A DNA stretch of 64,000 nucleotides from Heracleum sosnowskyi. Lineage: Eukaryota > Streptophyta > Magnoliopsida > Apiales > Apiaceae. The position numbers were made by a program, and so were the translations under genes. Positions 33,882-47,359 of the stretch are shown piece after piece. How positions within the stretch are numbered: the first letter of the stretch is position 1; each line of letters starts with the position of its first letter. The stretch spans positions 127,894,998 to 127,958,997 of the forward strand of contig CM061240.1 in NCBI GenBank assembly GCA_030848705.1, read 5' to 3'. The notes below the pieces were generated by a model. That model was given only the letters and a program-made list of their open reading frames with translations, had not been told where the DNA came from and did not search any database.

Positions 33882-34565
33882 ATGTATTTTATCGCATATA
33901 GAATTTTTTGTAAGAAAAAAAATCATATCTCACGTATAAATTCTATCTCACATACAATTTTACTTTATTTTTATAAAATATTTAAAAATATATAATATTA
34001 TTATTATTGCACTAAAATATATTATATTATTATTATATCCGTTAGAATCAGATCACCATTAGACCTGATTATAATCACTTAGTTGTTGAATTAAAATATC
34101 AATCTCAATCAATTTTATACCCCGAATTGGTTAATTATCTTAATCTACCTTATTACGAACCATCTACCCACTCTCAAAACTCCATGTATCATTCTCCTCC
34201 TATATAATTTGAGTATAATTCTTAGTTTTATATTTGATCAAGTTGAAAATGTGCATTTTTTTAAAAATTCTTTTTTTTACTCCCAAAATAATTTGCTCTC
34301 ACAACGATTTGTTATTGACTTATTCACTTAACTATATCGCAATTTGAGTATAATTTATGTTTAGCTTCTTATCAATACACACATAATTTGCACAATTATT
34401 GGATGCCACATACAAATACAAGAATAATTTAAGTTTTTAATATTTTATAATTTTGAACTTATTTCCCAAATGTCCTATTTAAAATAATTCTTAATATTTC
34501 TAACTACATATCTATATATAATCCAATTAAATTTACATATCAGCCTATTTCTTATATGAAAATAC

Positions 34566-34915
34566 GATAGAAAACTTAAAAACTTGTATCTATATGTATG
34601 TATGTCTGAACCGGTGTTTGTGAGTAAAACTTTTTTTCTATTTTAAAAATGGAAGAACTGAAACTTAAAAATGAGAACGTCCACAGCTTCATCTTGAATG
34701 TGTAAAATACAAGAATTTAAAGACCGAATACTAGAGGTGGTAGAGGTGGTAGCTACAAGATAAGTGTCACTGATACTTTAACTCCACTTCTCTAAGGTAC
34801 TGCATGACCTCCTAATAAAACGCTACTAACTCTGCCCTAGTCTAGCTGACTCTTTCAAACTAAAAACAAACAAAAACAAATATTTAAATAATAAGTTTAA
34901 GATTAAATTCCAACA
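34566..34915 (-). repeat. Array LTR A (outer, 3' end of array)
   Basis: About 350 bp. The minus-strand 3' end is mutated (GATAG instead of TGTAG on the plus strand). With LTR H it shares AAGTTTAAG near the inner end, unlike internal LTRs, which have AAGTTTTATATTATATTCC. Confidence 0.85.
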
Positions 34916-36053
34916 ATCACCCGCTTAATCTTAAACTTGTCATCAACCCATTTGGCTTTCAACTTAGCACATTTGGCTTTCAACTTAGCCTGTTTGGCTT
35001 TTAACTTCACTACCCATCTGGCACTTCTTATTTGCCCATTTAGCATGACTTATTTGCCCATCTGGCACGTCTTCTTTCTGTCTATAACAACGTTGGTTCA
35101 TCATCCTCGATCTGTGCAAGGTTTACTTCTTGTCTCTATTCTCGATCTCCTCGTGGTTTATAACATTCTGCAGCATAGTGTTCATAGGTGTTGCAGTTGC
35201 AACACTTTATCCTGCTCTTGTCACGTCCAGTGTTCTTAAAATTGTTCTGAGAAGTGTTCTCGTCACTGTTCTGTTCAGCTTTCCCTTGGTGCGTTCGAGA
35301 ACTGTTCCCAGGTCTGTTCTGGAAACCACATATGCCATGTAATACTCCTATTTCTAATATTGCCTTCCACTCTTCCTGAGTTAGAAACAGTTGATTCCTA
35401 TTGTCTTCAACATGCCCATGAATTCTCTCTTCATGAGCTTTCAAATGCCCTATTGTCTCATCTACTCTCATCTTCTCTAAATCCCCAAATTGCTCAATCG
35501 TTGAAGCAATCTGCAAAAACTTTGATGGGACTACCCGTAATAGCTTCTTTACCACATGGGCTTCTTCCATCTATTCTCCCAAAGCCCGTATATTGGTTAT
35601 AATACCGTTGAGTTTCATAGTGAAATCATCAAGTTGCTCAATTTACTTCATATTTAATGATTCAAACTCAGCTTTTAACGTTTGCACTTTTGCGACTTTC
35701 ACTCGATCTTCTCCCGTCCACATCATTTTTATCGCGTCCCAAGCTTCCTTGGCGAATTTCTTCTCAGAAATTAACAGCAACATAGCTTCTTGGATGCCTT
35801 CGTAAATTGCAACCATTACAATCTTATCTGTCTTCACTGTAATAGCTACTTTCGACTCGTCGGGTTCCACAACCTCCCACACTCCTTGGGATTGTATGAA
35901 CACCTTTATCTTCAACGACCATGTCGTGTTGTTATTTCTCGCCAACATCGGGTAGCTCAAACCAACAAACCAGTCTTTGTTCTAGGGTGTCTCCGTCGTT
36001 GTCATCTTTGGCATAAACTTGGGAATAAACAACCCTCAAGCTCTGTTACCAAA
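34916..36053 (-). pseudogene. Array gag unit 1 (least decayed zinc knuckle)
   Basis: Gag pieces at 35643-35960 (MSYPMLARNNNTTWSLKIKV) and 35136-35570 (MEEAHVVKKLLRVVPSKFLQ). The second stays open through LTQEEWKAI into an intact CCHC knuckle (C-x2-C-x4-H-x4-C, CCNCNTYEHYAAEC). Units 2-7 have a stop after LLLT and a damaged knuckle. A stop follows SLNMK and another lies before MEEAH. The PPT is mutated (GCGGG). Confidence 0.8.
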
Positions 36054-36423
36054 TGTAGAAAACCTAAAAACCTGTATCTATATGTATGTACATATGAGCA
36101 CTGGTTTTTGTGAGCAAAGCTCTTTTTTGTATTAAAAATGGAAGAACTGGAACTTATAAATGAGAACGTCCAGAGCTTCATCTTGAACGTGTACAATACA
36201 AGAATTTAAAGACTGAATAGTAGAGGTGGTAGCTATAAGATATGTGTCACTCCTACTTTAACTCCACTTCTCTAACATACTGCATGACCTCCTAATAAAA
36301 CACTACTAACTTTGACCTAGTCTAGTTGACTCTTTCAAACTAAATACAACGGACTAAATTTACTTAAATAAAAACAAACAAAAACAAATATTTAAATAAT
36401 AAGTTTTATATTATATTCCAACA
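36054..36423 (-). repeat. Array LTR B
   Basis: 370 bp, plus-strand borders TGTAGAAAAC and TTCCAACA, i.e. TGTTGG...TTCTACA on the element strand. Intact ends. Confidence 0.9.
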
Positions 36424-37540
36424 ATCACCCCCTTAATCTTAAACTTGTCATCAACCTGTTTGGCTTTCAACTTAGCCCGCTTGGCTTTTAACTTCACTGC
36501 CCATATGACACTTCTTATTTGCCCATTTGGCATGACTTATTTGCCCATCTGGCATGTCTTCTTTCTGTCTATAACAATGTTGGTTCATCATCCTCGATAT
36601 GTGCAAGATTTACTTCTTGGCCATGTTCTCGATCTCGTTGTGGTTTATACCATTCTGCAACATAGTGTCCATAGGTGTTGCAGTTGTAACACTTTATCCT
36701 AGTCTTGTCACGTCCAGTGTTCTTAAAATTGTTCTGAGAAGTGTTCTCATCACTGTTATGTTCAGCTTTCCCTTGGTGCATTCTAGAACTGTTCCCAAGT
36801 CTGTTCTGGAAACCACATTTGTCATGTAATCCTCCCATTTCTAATTTTGCCTTCCACTCTTACTAAGTTAAAAGTAGATGATTCCTATTGTCTTCAACAT
36901 GCCCATGAATCCTCTTTGCATGAGCTTTCAAATGCCCTATTGTCTCTTCTACTCTCATCTTCTCTAAATCCCTAAATTGCTCAATCGTTGAAGCAATCTC
37001 CAAAAACTTTGATGGGACTACCCGTAATAGCTTCTTTACCACATGGGCTTCTTCCATCTATTCTCCCAAAGCCCGTATATTGGTTACAATACCATTAAGT
37101 TTCATAGTGAAATCATCAAGTTGCTCAATTTCCTTCGTATTTAATGATTCAAACTCAGCTTTTAACGTTTGCACTTTTGCGACTTTCACTCGATCTTCTC
37201 CCGTCCACATCATTTTTATCGCGTTCCAAGCTTCCTTGGCGAATTTCTTCTCAGAAATTAACAACAACATAGCTTCTTGGATGCCTTCGTAAATTGCAAC
37301 CATTACAATCTTATCTGTCTTCACTGTAATAGCTACTTTCGACTCGTCGGGTTCCACAACCTCCCACACTCCTTGGGATTGTATGAACACCTTTATCTTC
37401 AACGACCATGTCGTGTTGTTATTTCTCGCCAACATCGGGTAGCTCAAACCAACAAACCGGTCTTTGTTCTAGGGTGTCTCCGTCGTTGTCATCTTTGGCA
37501 TAAACTTGGGAATAAACAACCCTCAAGCTCTGTTACCAAA
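36424..37540 (-). pseudogene. Array gag unit 2
   Basis: Pieces at 37058-37447, 36863-37057 and 36569-36838. A stop falls between ALGE and MEEAH and another after LLLT. The zinc knuckle reads CYNCNTYGHYVAEW, with Trp replacing the last Cys. PPT intact. Confidence 0.8.
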
Positions 37541-37910
37541 TGTAGAAAACCTAAAAACCTGTATCTATATGTATGTACATATGAGCACTGGTTTTTGTGA
37601 GCAAAGCTCTTTTTTGTATTAAAAATGGAAGAACTGGAACTTATAAATGAGAACATCCAGAGCTTCATCTTGAACGTGTACAATACAAGAATTTAAAGAC
37701 TGAATAGTAGAGGTGGTAGCTATAAGATATGTGTCACTCCTACTTTAACTCCACTTCTCTAACATACTGCATGACCTCCTAATAAAACACTACTAACTTT
37801 GACCTAGTCTAGTTGACTCTTTCAAACTAAATACAGTGGACTAAATTTATTTAAATAAAAACAAACAAAAACAAATATTTAAATAATAAGTTTTATATTA
37901 TATTCCAACA
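37541..37910 (-). repeat. Array LTR C
   Basis: 370 bp with intact ends; nearly identical to LTR B. Confidence 0.9.
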
Positions 37911-39026
37911 ATCACCCTCTTAATCTTAAACTTGTCATCAACCTGTTTGGCTTTCAACTTAGCCCGCTTGGCTTTTAACTTCACTGCCCATATGACACTT
38001 CTTATTTGCCCATTTGGCATGACTTATTTGCCCATCTGGCACGTCTTCTTTCTGTCTATAACAATGCTGGTTCATCATCCTCGATATGTGCAAGATTTAC
38101 TTCTTGGCCATGTTCTCGATCTCGTTGTGGTTTATACCATTCTGCAACATAGTGTCCATAGGTGTTGCAGTTGTAACACTTTATCCTGGTCTTGTCACGT
38201 TCAGTGTTCTTAAAATTGTTCTGAGAAGTGTTCTCATCACTGTTATGTTCAGCTTTCCCTTGGTGCATTCTAGAACTGTTCCCAAGTCTGTTCTGGAAAC
38301 CACATTTGTCATGTAATCCTCCCATTTCTAATTTTGCCTTCCACTCTTACTAAGTTAAAAGTAGATGATTCCTATTGTCTTCAACATGCCCATGAATACT
38401 CTTTGCATGAGCTTTCAAATGCCCTATTGTCTCTTCTACTCTCATCTTCTCTAAATCCCCAAATTGCTCAATCGTTGAAGCAATCTGCAAAAACTTTGAT
38501 GGGACTACCCGTAATAGCTTCTTTATCACATGGGCTTCTTCCATCTATTCTCCCAAAGCCCGTATATTGGTTACAATACCATTAAGTTTCATAGTGAAAT
38601 CATCAAGTTGCTCAATTTCCTTCATATTTAATGATTCAAACTCAGCTTTTAACGTTTGCACTTTTGCGACTTTCACTCGATCTTCTCCCATCCACATCAT
38701 TTTTATCGCGTCCCAGGCTTCCTTGGTGAATTTCTTCTCAGAAATTAACAGCAACATAGCTTCTTGGATGCCTTCGTAAATTGCAACCATTACAATCTTA
38801 TATGTCTTCACTGTAATAGGTACCTTCGACTCGTCGGGTTCCACTACCTCCCACACTCCTTGGGATTGTATGAACACCTTCATCTTCAACGACCATGGCG
38901 TGTAGTTATTTCTCGCCAACATCGGGTAGCTCAAACCAACAAACCATCTTTGTTCTAGGGTTTCTCCGTCGTTGTCATCTTTGGCATAAACTTGGGCATA
39001 AACAACCCTCAAGCTCTGTTACCAAA
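37911..39026 (-). pseudogene. Array gag unit 3
   Basis: Pieces at 38545-39012, 38350-38544 and 38056-38325. The first frame stays open towards the PBS (MRVVYAQVYAKDDNDGETLE) because of local indels. Same two stops and Cys-to-Trp knuckle as unit 2. Confidence 0.8.
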
Positions 39027-39396
39027 TGTAGAAAACTTAAAAACTTGTATATATATGTATGTACATATAAGAACTGGTTTTTGTGAGCAAAGCTCTTTTT
39101 TGTATTAAAAATGGAAGAACTGAAACTTATAAATGAGAACGTCCAGAGCTTCCTCTTGAACGTGTACAATACAAGAATTTAAAGACTGAATACTAGAGGT
39201 GGTAGCTACAAGATAAGTGTCACTCCTACTTTAACTCCACTTCTCTAACATACTGCGTGACCTCCTAATAAAACACTACTAACTTTGACCTAGTCTAGCT
39301 GACTCTTTCAAACTAAATACAGCGGACTAAATTTATTTAAATAAAAACAAACAAAAACAAACATTTAAATAATAAGTTTTATATTATATTCCAAGA
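39027..39396 (-). repeat. Array LTR D
   Basis: 370 bp. The inner terminus is CCAAGA instead of CCAACA on the plus strand, a change shared only with LTR F. Confidence 0.9.
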
Positions 39397-40513
39397 ATCA
39401 CCCCCATAATCTTAAACTTGTCATCAACCTGTTTGGCTTTCAACTTAGCCCGTTTGGCTTTTAACTTCACTTCCCATCTGACACTTCTTATTTGCCCATC
39501 TGGCATGACTTATTTGCCCATCTGGCACGTCTTCTTTCTGTCTAGAACAATGATGGTTCATCATCCTCGATATGTGCAAGATTTACTTCTTGGCCATGTT
39601 CTCGATCTCGTTGTGGTTTATACCATTCTGCAATATAGTGTCCATAGGTGTTGCAGTTGTAACACTTTATCCTGGTCTTGTCACGTCCAGTGTTCTTAAA
39701 ATTGTTCTGAGAAGTGTTCTCATCACTGTTCTGTTCAGCTTTCCCTTGGTGCATTCTAGAACTGTTCCCAAGTCTGTTCTGGAAACCACATTTGTCATGC
39801 AATCCTCCCATTTCTAATTTTGCCTTCCACTCTTACTAAGTTAGAAGTAGATGATTCCTATTTTCTGCAACATGCCTATGAATCCTCTTTGCATGAGCTT
39901 TCAAATGCCCTATTGTCTCTTCTACTCTCATCTTCTCTAAATCCCCAAATTGCTCAATCGTTGAAGCAATCTGCAAAAACTTTGATGGGACTACCCGTAA
40001 TAGCTTCTTTACCACATGGGCTTCTTTCATCTATTCTCCTAACGCCCGTATATTGGTTACAATACCGTTAAGTTTCCTTGTGAAATCATCAAGTTGCTCA
40101 ATTTCCTTCATATTTAATGATTCAAACTCAGCTTTTAACGTTTGCACTTTTGCGACTTTCACTCGATCTTCTCCCATCCACATCATTTTTATCGCGTCCC
40201 AAGCTTCATTGGTGAATTTATTCTCAGAAATTAACAGCAACATAGCTTCTTGGATGCCTTCGTAAATTGCAACCATTACAATCTTATCTGTCTTCACTAT
40301 AATAGCTACCTTCGACTCGTCGGGTTCCACAACCTCCCACACTCCTTGGGATTGTATGAACACCTTCATCTTCAACGACCATGGCGTGTAGTTATTTCTC
40401 GCCAACATCGGGTAGCTCAAACCAACAAACCAGTCTTTGTTCTAGGGTGTCTCCGTCTTTGTCATCTTTGGCATAAACTTGGACATAAACAACCCTCAAG
40501 ATCTGTTACCAAA
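39397..40513 (-). pseudogene. Array gag unit 4
   Basis: Pieces at 40031-40420, 39836-40030 and 39542-39811. Knuckle CYNCNTYGHYIAEW. It shares the CCCCCATAATC PPT variant and GAACAATGATGG with unit 6. Confidence 0.8.
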
Positions 40514-41403
40514 TGTAGAAAATCTAAAAACCTGTATGTATATGTATATACATATGAGAACTGGTTTTTGTGATCAAAGCTCTCTTTTGTATTAAAAATG
40601 GAAGAACTGAAACTTATAAATGAGAACGTCCAGACACTACAAGAAAGTAAGGCTAAATTCGACAGAATAAATTCGACAGACACCAAATTCGACATATATC
40701 AGCTGAAAATTAAGACTGCGGCTAAATTCGACACAATTCTGTCGCAATTAGTTTCTGTCGAAATTATTCTGTCGAATTTAGTACTAAATTCGACAGAAAT
40801 TTTTATTATGTCGCATTTTCAATACTAAATTCGACAGAATTGTTTGTACTGTCGAAATTAGAACCCACCAAAAAAAAGCGGGAACAATCCCACCAAAAAT
40901 ATTAATTTCAGATTTCAAACTTCGACCGAATTCTGTCGAATTTAACTTTTAGTTTTTGTGGGAATATTGCCGCCGAAATTTTTCAGACCGTTCAAAACTA
41001 TATTCGACAGTTTTTAGTCGCATTTATAAAAGTGACAGAATTCCGTCGAAGGTTTATTTTTGCAATTTTAAAAAAAACGTTATTAAATAATGAAATGTGA
41101 ATAAATAACATGAAAAAAAATCAATAATTAAATTAATAATATTAAAAAACGTGGGCCCCACAAAATTTTTCTAATTTTCAATTAAAAATTAATTAATAAT
41201 TAATTGATAATTAATTAATAATTAATTTTTTATTAAACATAATATTAAAAAACATGGGCCCCACGAGTGGGCCCCGCGGAGTTAAGTGGGCCCTAATAAT
41301 TTTTCTAATTTTCAATTAAAAATTAATAAAAAAATTAATGAATAATTAATTAGTAATTAATTTTTAATTCAAAATAATATTGAAAAACGTGGGACCCATG
41401 AGT

Positions 41404-41438
41404 GCCCTAAACCCTAAACCCGAACCCTAAACCCGAAT
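41404..41438. repeat. Short telomere-like tract inside the CACTA
   Basis: CCCTAAACCCTAAACCCGAA followed by another CCCTAAACCCGAA: about four degenerate copies of the plant telomere unit CCCTAAA. Confidence 0.8.
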
Positions 41439-41454
41439 AATTTTTTAATTGATT

Positions 41455-41720
41455 TATTCGACGATCCAACCGTACGGATGTTAATCGGTACTCATTCTAG
41501 GGTTGGGAAAAATTAATCAAAAAATATGAATGTCCGATTATGCCGCATCTTTCCAGAAACGTTGGAATAGTACTGCTTCGAGGAACTGGACATGTCTCAA
41601 ATTCACTGAATAATTTTTTCAATTGATTTTTTCGACGATCCAACCGTACGGATGTTAATAGGTAGTCATTCTAGTGTTGGGAAAAAATAAAAAAAATATA
41701 AATGTCCAGTTATGCCGCAT
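41455..41720. repeat. Two inverted partial copies of the satellite core
   Basis: TCGACGATCCAACCGTACGG occurs at about 41458 and 41632 (~173 bp apart), each followed by GATGTTAAT and TTATGCCGCATCTTTCCAGA. This core is the reverse complement of the core in the 41838 array, so the two arrays face each other. Confidence 0.8.
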
Positions 41721-41837
41721 CTTTCCAGAAATCTCCAACCGTACTAATTGATTTAGTAGTTTCCTACTAAAATCTCCAACCAAATTAATTTTTTATCTTT
41801 TGAAAATTTGGGAATATCATTAAATTATATATATGTT

Positions 41838-42720
41838 GACATCCGTACGGTTGGATCATCGAGAAATAATTTTAAAAAAATAGAAACAACAATCCGTGAC
41901 AAAACAGTAGTTACGAGTACTAGTCAATATAGTAGTAATCTACTAAGATCTCTGACCAAATTAATTTTTTAATTTTTAAAAATTTGGGAATATCATTAAA
42001 TTAGATATATCTTGACATCCGTACGGTTGGATCGTCGAGAAATAATTTTAAAAAAATAGAAACAACAATCCGTGACAAAACAGTAGTTACGAGTACTAGT
42101 CAATATAGTAGTAATCTACTAAGATCTCTGACCAAATTAATTTTTTAATTTTTAAAAATTTGGGAATATCATTAAATTAGATATATCTTGACATCTGTAC
42201 GGTTGGATCGTCGAGAAATAATTTTAAAAAAATAGAAACAACAATCCGTGACAAAACAGTAGTTACGAGTACTAGTCAATATAGTAGTAATCTACTAAGA
42301 TCTCTGACCAAATTAATTTTTTAATTTTTAAAAATTTGGGAATATCATTAAATTAGATATATCTTGACATCCGTACGGTTGGATCGTCGAGAAATAATTT
42401 TCAAAAAATAGAAACAACAATCCGTGACAAAACAGTAGTTACGAGTATTAGTCAATATAATAATGATCTACTAAGATCTGTGGCCAAATTAATTTTTTAT
42501 CTTTTGAAAATTTGGGAATAATATTAAATTAGATTTATATTGACATCCGTACGGTTGGATCGTCGAGAAATATGTTTTAAAAAATAGAAATAATAATTTG
42601 TGACAAAGCACTAGTTACGAGTATTAGTCAATATAATAATGATCTACTAAGATCTCCAACCTAATTAATTTTTTATTTTTTGAAAATTTGGGAATAACAT
42701 TAAATTAGATTTATAACTTT
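41838..42720. repeat. 176-bp tandem repeat, about five units
   Basis: The core GACATCCGTACGGTTGGATC occurs at 41838, 42014, 42190 (one mismatch), 42366 and 42542, exactly 176 bp apart each time. Units contain CAACAATCCGTGACAAAACA and AATTTGGGAATATCATTAAA. The middle units are almost identical and the outer ones diverge. No ORF. Confidence 0.95.
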
Positions 42721-42916
42721 AATCCATATTTATTTTACTCTATATTAGGAATAGAAAATTAAAAATTCTGTTTGATAACATGTGTCAATGTGTTATTGGT
42801 GGACAACATAGCACATGGATTGTGCTTCTTTAATCAATTTCTAACCCTTGATTAAAACAAAAAAAAACACACATCCAACGATTCATATTTTATCCCATTA
42901 ATTAAACCATTTAATC

Positions 42917-43052
<136 letters not shown>

Positions 43053-44343
43053 ATATACATATACATATACATAATATTTAATCTTCAAAAATTCACATCT
43101 CTCAATCTACTCATCCAAAATTAGTGATTTATATATGTATGTATTCTACAAATCGAGCTCTATACATTGATATAAATATTTTTTGATTTTTATCAAATAT
43201 TTTTCTGGGTAATATTTGAAGTTTAATTCGGGTTGGAGGTTTGATGAAGTTTTTGATGATTTTGAGGCTGCAAGATTGAATGTTGGTGCTTGTTTATGCT
43301 TAGTTATTAATTTCATAATTTTCCGGGCACTTTTTATTTCGCCGGAAAATTCTTGAGGTGGCCGGAATTAACAATTATAATTTTTTTTTTGATTTTCAAT
43401 TTTGTCTATTGTATATATCGTCGGATGCTTGGATACATATATTAAATTGAGAATTTTTCAGATTTGTTTTGACTCATCGGAAAATGTTTGGTTTACCGGA
43501 ATATGGGTTTTAGTTTTCGTTTTTAAATTATGTTTAGGTGAATATTTAGATCGTTGGATTTACCTACTGATATGTTAATTTGGTAATTTTTGGAGATGTT
43601 TTTGGTTCACCGGAACAGTAACTCCGGGGGGTTCAAATGGATTTTTTTGGTAGCGGCAGAAGCTGCTGTTTTTTTTTAAATTCCGGCACTTTAAATTCGA
43701 TCAGATTTGGTCGAATTTAGCTTTTTAAATTCGACCAGATTCAGTCGTTTTTAGCATGTTAAATTCGACCAGATTTGGTCGAATTTAGCACTTCAGGCGG
43801 TAAAATTTAAATTTTTTGAATTTTTCACCAAAATTTAAAATTTTCAAACTTTTGAAATTTGGCGCCTGAAGTGCTAATTTCGACCAGATTTGGTCGAATT
43901 TAACAATATCAATTTTGACCAAAGTTAGTCGAATTTAGCATACTAAATTCGACCGATTTACTAAATTCGACGCGAGCATTTTCGACAAACACATTTTCTG
44001 TCGAATTTAGTTAAATTCGACAAAATTCCGTCGAATTTAATTAAATTCGACAGAATTTTTCTTGCCGAATTTAGCCGTTTTTCTTGTAGTGAGAGCTTCA
44101 TCTTGAACGTGTACAATACAAGAATTTAAAGACTGAATACTAGAGGTGGTAGCTACAAGATATGTGTCACTCCTACTTTAACTCCACTTCTGTAACATAC
44201 TGCATGACCTCCTAATAAAACACTACTAACTTTGACCTAGTCTAGCTGACTCTTTCAAACTAAATACAACGGACTAAATTTATTTAAATAAAAACAAACA
44301 AAAACAAATATTTAAATAATAAGTTTTATATTATATTCCAACA

Positions 44344-45460
44344 ATCACCCCCTTAATCTTAAACTTGTCATCAACCTGTTTGGCTTTCAACTTAGCCCGT
44401 TTGGCTTTTAACTTCACTTCCCATCTGACACTTCTTATTTGCCCATCTGGCATGAATTATTTGCCCATCTGGCACGTCTTCTTTCTTTCTATAACAATGT
44501 TGGTTCATCATCCTCGATATGTGCCAGATTTACTTCTCGGCCATGTTCTCGATCTCGTTGTGGTTTATACCATTCTGCAACATAGTGTCCTTAGGTGTTG
44601 CAGTTGTAACACTTTATCCTGGTCTTGTCACGTCCAGTGTTCTTCAAATTGTTCTGAGAAGTGTTCTCATCACTGTTCTGTTCAGCTTTCCCTTGGTGCA
44701 TTCTAGAACTGTTCCCAAGTCTGTTCTGGAAACCACATTTGTCATGTAATCCTCCCATTTCTAATTTTTCCTTCCACTCTTACTAAGTTAGAAGTAGATG
44801 ATTCCTATTGTCTTCAACATGCCCATGAATCCTCTTTGCATGAGCTTTCAAATGCCCTATTGTCTCTTCTACTCTCATATTCTCTAAATCCCCAAATTGC
44901 TCAATCGTTGCAGCAATCTGCAAAAACTTTGACGGGACTACCCGTAATAGCTTCTTTACCACATGGGCTTCTTCCATCTATTCTCCCAAAGCCCATATAT
45001 TGGTTACAATACCGTTAAGTTTCATAGTGAAATCATCAACTTGCTTAATTTCCTTCATATTTAATGATTCAAACTCAGCTTTTAACGTTTGCACTTTTGC
45101 GACTTTCACTCGATCTTCTCCCATCCACATCATTTTTATCGCGTCCCAAGCTTCCTTGGTGAATTTCTTCTCAAAAATTAACAGCAACATAGCTTCTTGG
45201 ATGCCTTCGTAAATTGCAACCATTACAATCTTATATGTCTTCACTGTAATAGCTACCTTCGACTTGTTGGGTTCCACAACCTCCCACACTCCTTGGGACT
45301 GTATAAACACCTTCATCTTCAATGACCATGTCGTGTAGTTATTTCTCGCCAACATCGGGTAGCTCAAACCAACAAACCAGTCTTTGTTCTAGGGTGTCTC
45401 CGTCGTTGTCATCTTTGGCATAAACTTGGGCATAAACAACCCTCAAGCTCTGTTACCAAA
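44344..45460 (-). pseudogene. Array gag unit 5
   Basis: Pieces at 44978-45367 and 44783-44977. The zinc knuckle is cut by a stop (CNT-stop-GH, about 44590). The end of the first piece reads IVTNIWALGE, shared only with unit 6. Confidence 0.8.
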
Positions 45461-47359
45461 TGTAGAAAACCTAAAAACCTGTATCTATATGTATGTTGTT
45501 CGCACAAAAACACGCAAGCGCACGTGGTCACAAGTAGTATATAGATAAATCAAGTTCGTTCCCACAAGGACTGGTTTAGGTTGCTATAGTCATGCACTTA
45601 TGCACCAATGTATGGTTATTACTCACTGCTAAGATAAGTATCAAAATTTGTTTTGTTTAACTAATTAACTAGCACTTAACAAGATTATATTAACTAAAGA
45701 GAATAACTTGTGAATTACTAATATGGATAAAACATGGGATTCCAACATCATTACTTACTTCATCTAGAGTCTTTTGTTCTTAATCTCTGCATATGACGGT
45801 TGTGACAACTAATCAGATAACACGAAACTAGTATACGCTACCTTTCAGTATACGTATACCCTACCACTTAAACATCCACAATAAAGATAGAAGTTAATTG
45901 GACACCAAATATGCTTAGTCCCTATATGTCTATAGAGATTGAAAACATAGTGGGTTAATGAGCAAGTTATCTATTCAGATTACATAAGGTAGATGAAATG
46001 GTTAAAATCATCCACGGATCATGCATGATAATTATACATGAACTTATGCTAGCATGGGTAGTTCTAAATCCCTATATCCACTTTCGCAATCAATAGAGAT
46101 TAACAAACAATCATGAATGATAGCTACGCATCCACAACGAATAAGCACAACCATGATAGGAAATCAATTAGCCATCACACACAGAATATATAAAAACAAT
46201 TAACCACTAAACTCCATAAGAAACTCCGTTAGAATCCCACGATAACGATTAGTTCATGAATGAACCGTTCATCATCGCGGGTTCTAATGAAAACATGATA
46301 TAAAAACTAAGTCTTGAATTGATAATTGAAAAGCAAATAGTATCAATAGTAACAAAGGTTTTAAACTGAAAAGAAGAATCCAAGTATCGCCTAATTAAGA
46401 AGAATACAAAGATTGAATGAATATAGATCTTCTCCAATTAGCCTCTCCCTTGTTCTCCTCGATAGATACTTCATAATAAAAATAGAATTAGGGTCGTCGC
46501 CTCCTAAAACGTCCACAAGTATTGATAGATGCCTCAGGTTTGACCAGTCAATGCCCTAATATCAAAATCAGAGCAAAACAGAAATTGGGCCAGAGGGGGT
46601 GACGCGGCCGCCCCACTAGTGGCGCGGGCGCCCCACATTTCTCCTGCCAAAGTGGCGCGGCCGCCCCACTAGTGGCGCGGGCGCCCCACTTGTCCTGACA
46701 GAAAATTTCATTCTCTTCGCGTGGACTGTAAGATCGTCAAAATCGGACTTCTAGAACTCAAGATATGGCCCAAACAGTGTAGCCAGCCCACCTAGTCCAA
46801 TAAATCCGAATGTCCATCTAATTAAGCACAAAAATCTCTAGCTTCCTTCTTCCTTAACATCAACACCACCACATTTAGCAATAAAAACAAGCACCTTGCT
46901 CCAATTTAGCACACATGCACAAAACACTCCAAACGGATCATAACACCACATACTTGAGGCCAAGACAGTCAATTTAAGCCGATTCGAAGCGTTCCAAGTA
47001 GATATAAAACCCACTTATCATATGTACATATAAGAACTGGTTTTTGGGAGCAAAGCTCTTTTTTGTATTAAAAATGGAAGAACTGAAACTTATAAATGAG
47101 AACGTCCAGAGCTTCCTCTTGAACGTGTACAATACAAGAATTTAAAGACGGAATACTAGAGGTGGTAGCTACAAGATAAGTGTCACTCCTACTTTAACTC
47201 CACTTCTCTAACATACTGCGTGACCTCCTAATAAAACACTACTAACTTTGACCTAGTCTAGCTGACTCTTTCAAACTAAATACAGCGGACTAAATTTATT
47301 TAAATAAAAACAAACAAAAACAAACATTTAAATAATAAGTTTTATATTATATTCCAAGA
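45461..47359 (-). repeat. Array LTR F, interrupted by a solo LTR
   Basis: LTR sequence at 45461-45496 and 47021-47359. Inner terminus CCAAGA as in LTR D. Confidence 0.88.
45497..47020. mobile_element. Solo LTR-like insertion, 1,524 bp
   Basis: Starts TGTTCGCAC, ends ACTTATCA, with TATGT on both sides (45492-45496, 47021-47025). There are no internal LTR pair, PBS or coding region, so it is probably a solo LTR. It contains a GC-rich direct repeat at 46608-46690 (GGCGCGGCCGCCCCACTAGT then GGCGCGGGCGCCCCAC, twice) in otherwise AT-rich DNA. Confidence 0.8.

Noticed and set aside
41404..41438. A chromosome end or a former telomere fusion point
   Set aside because: Only about four degenerate units, inside a CACTA element with its own borders.
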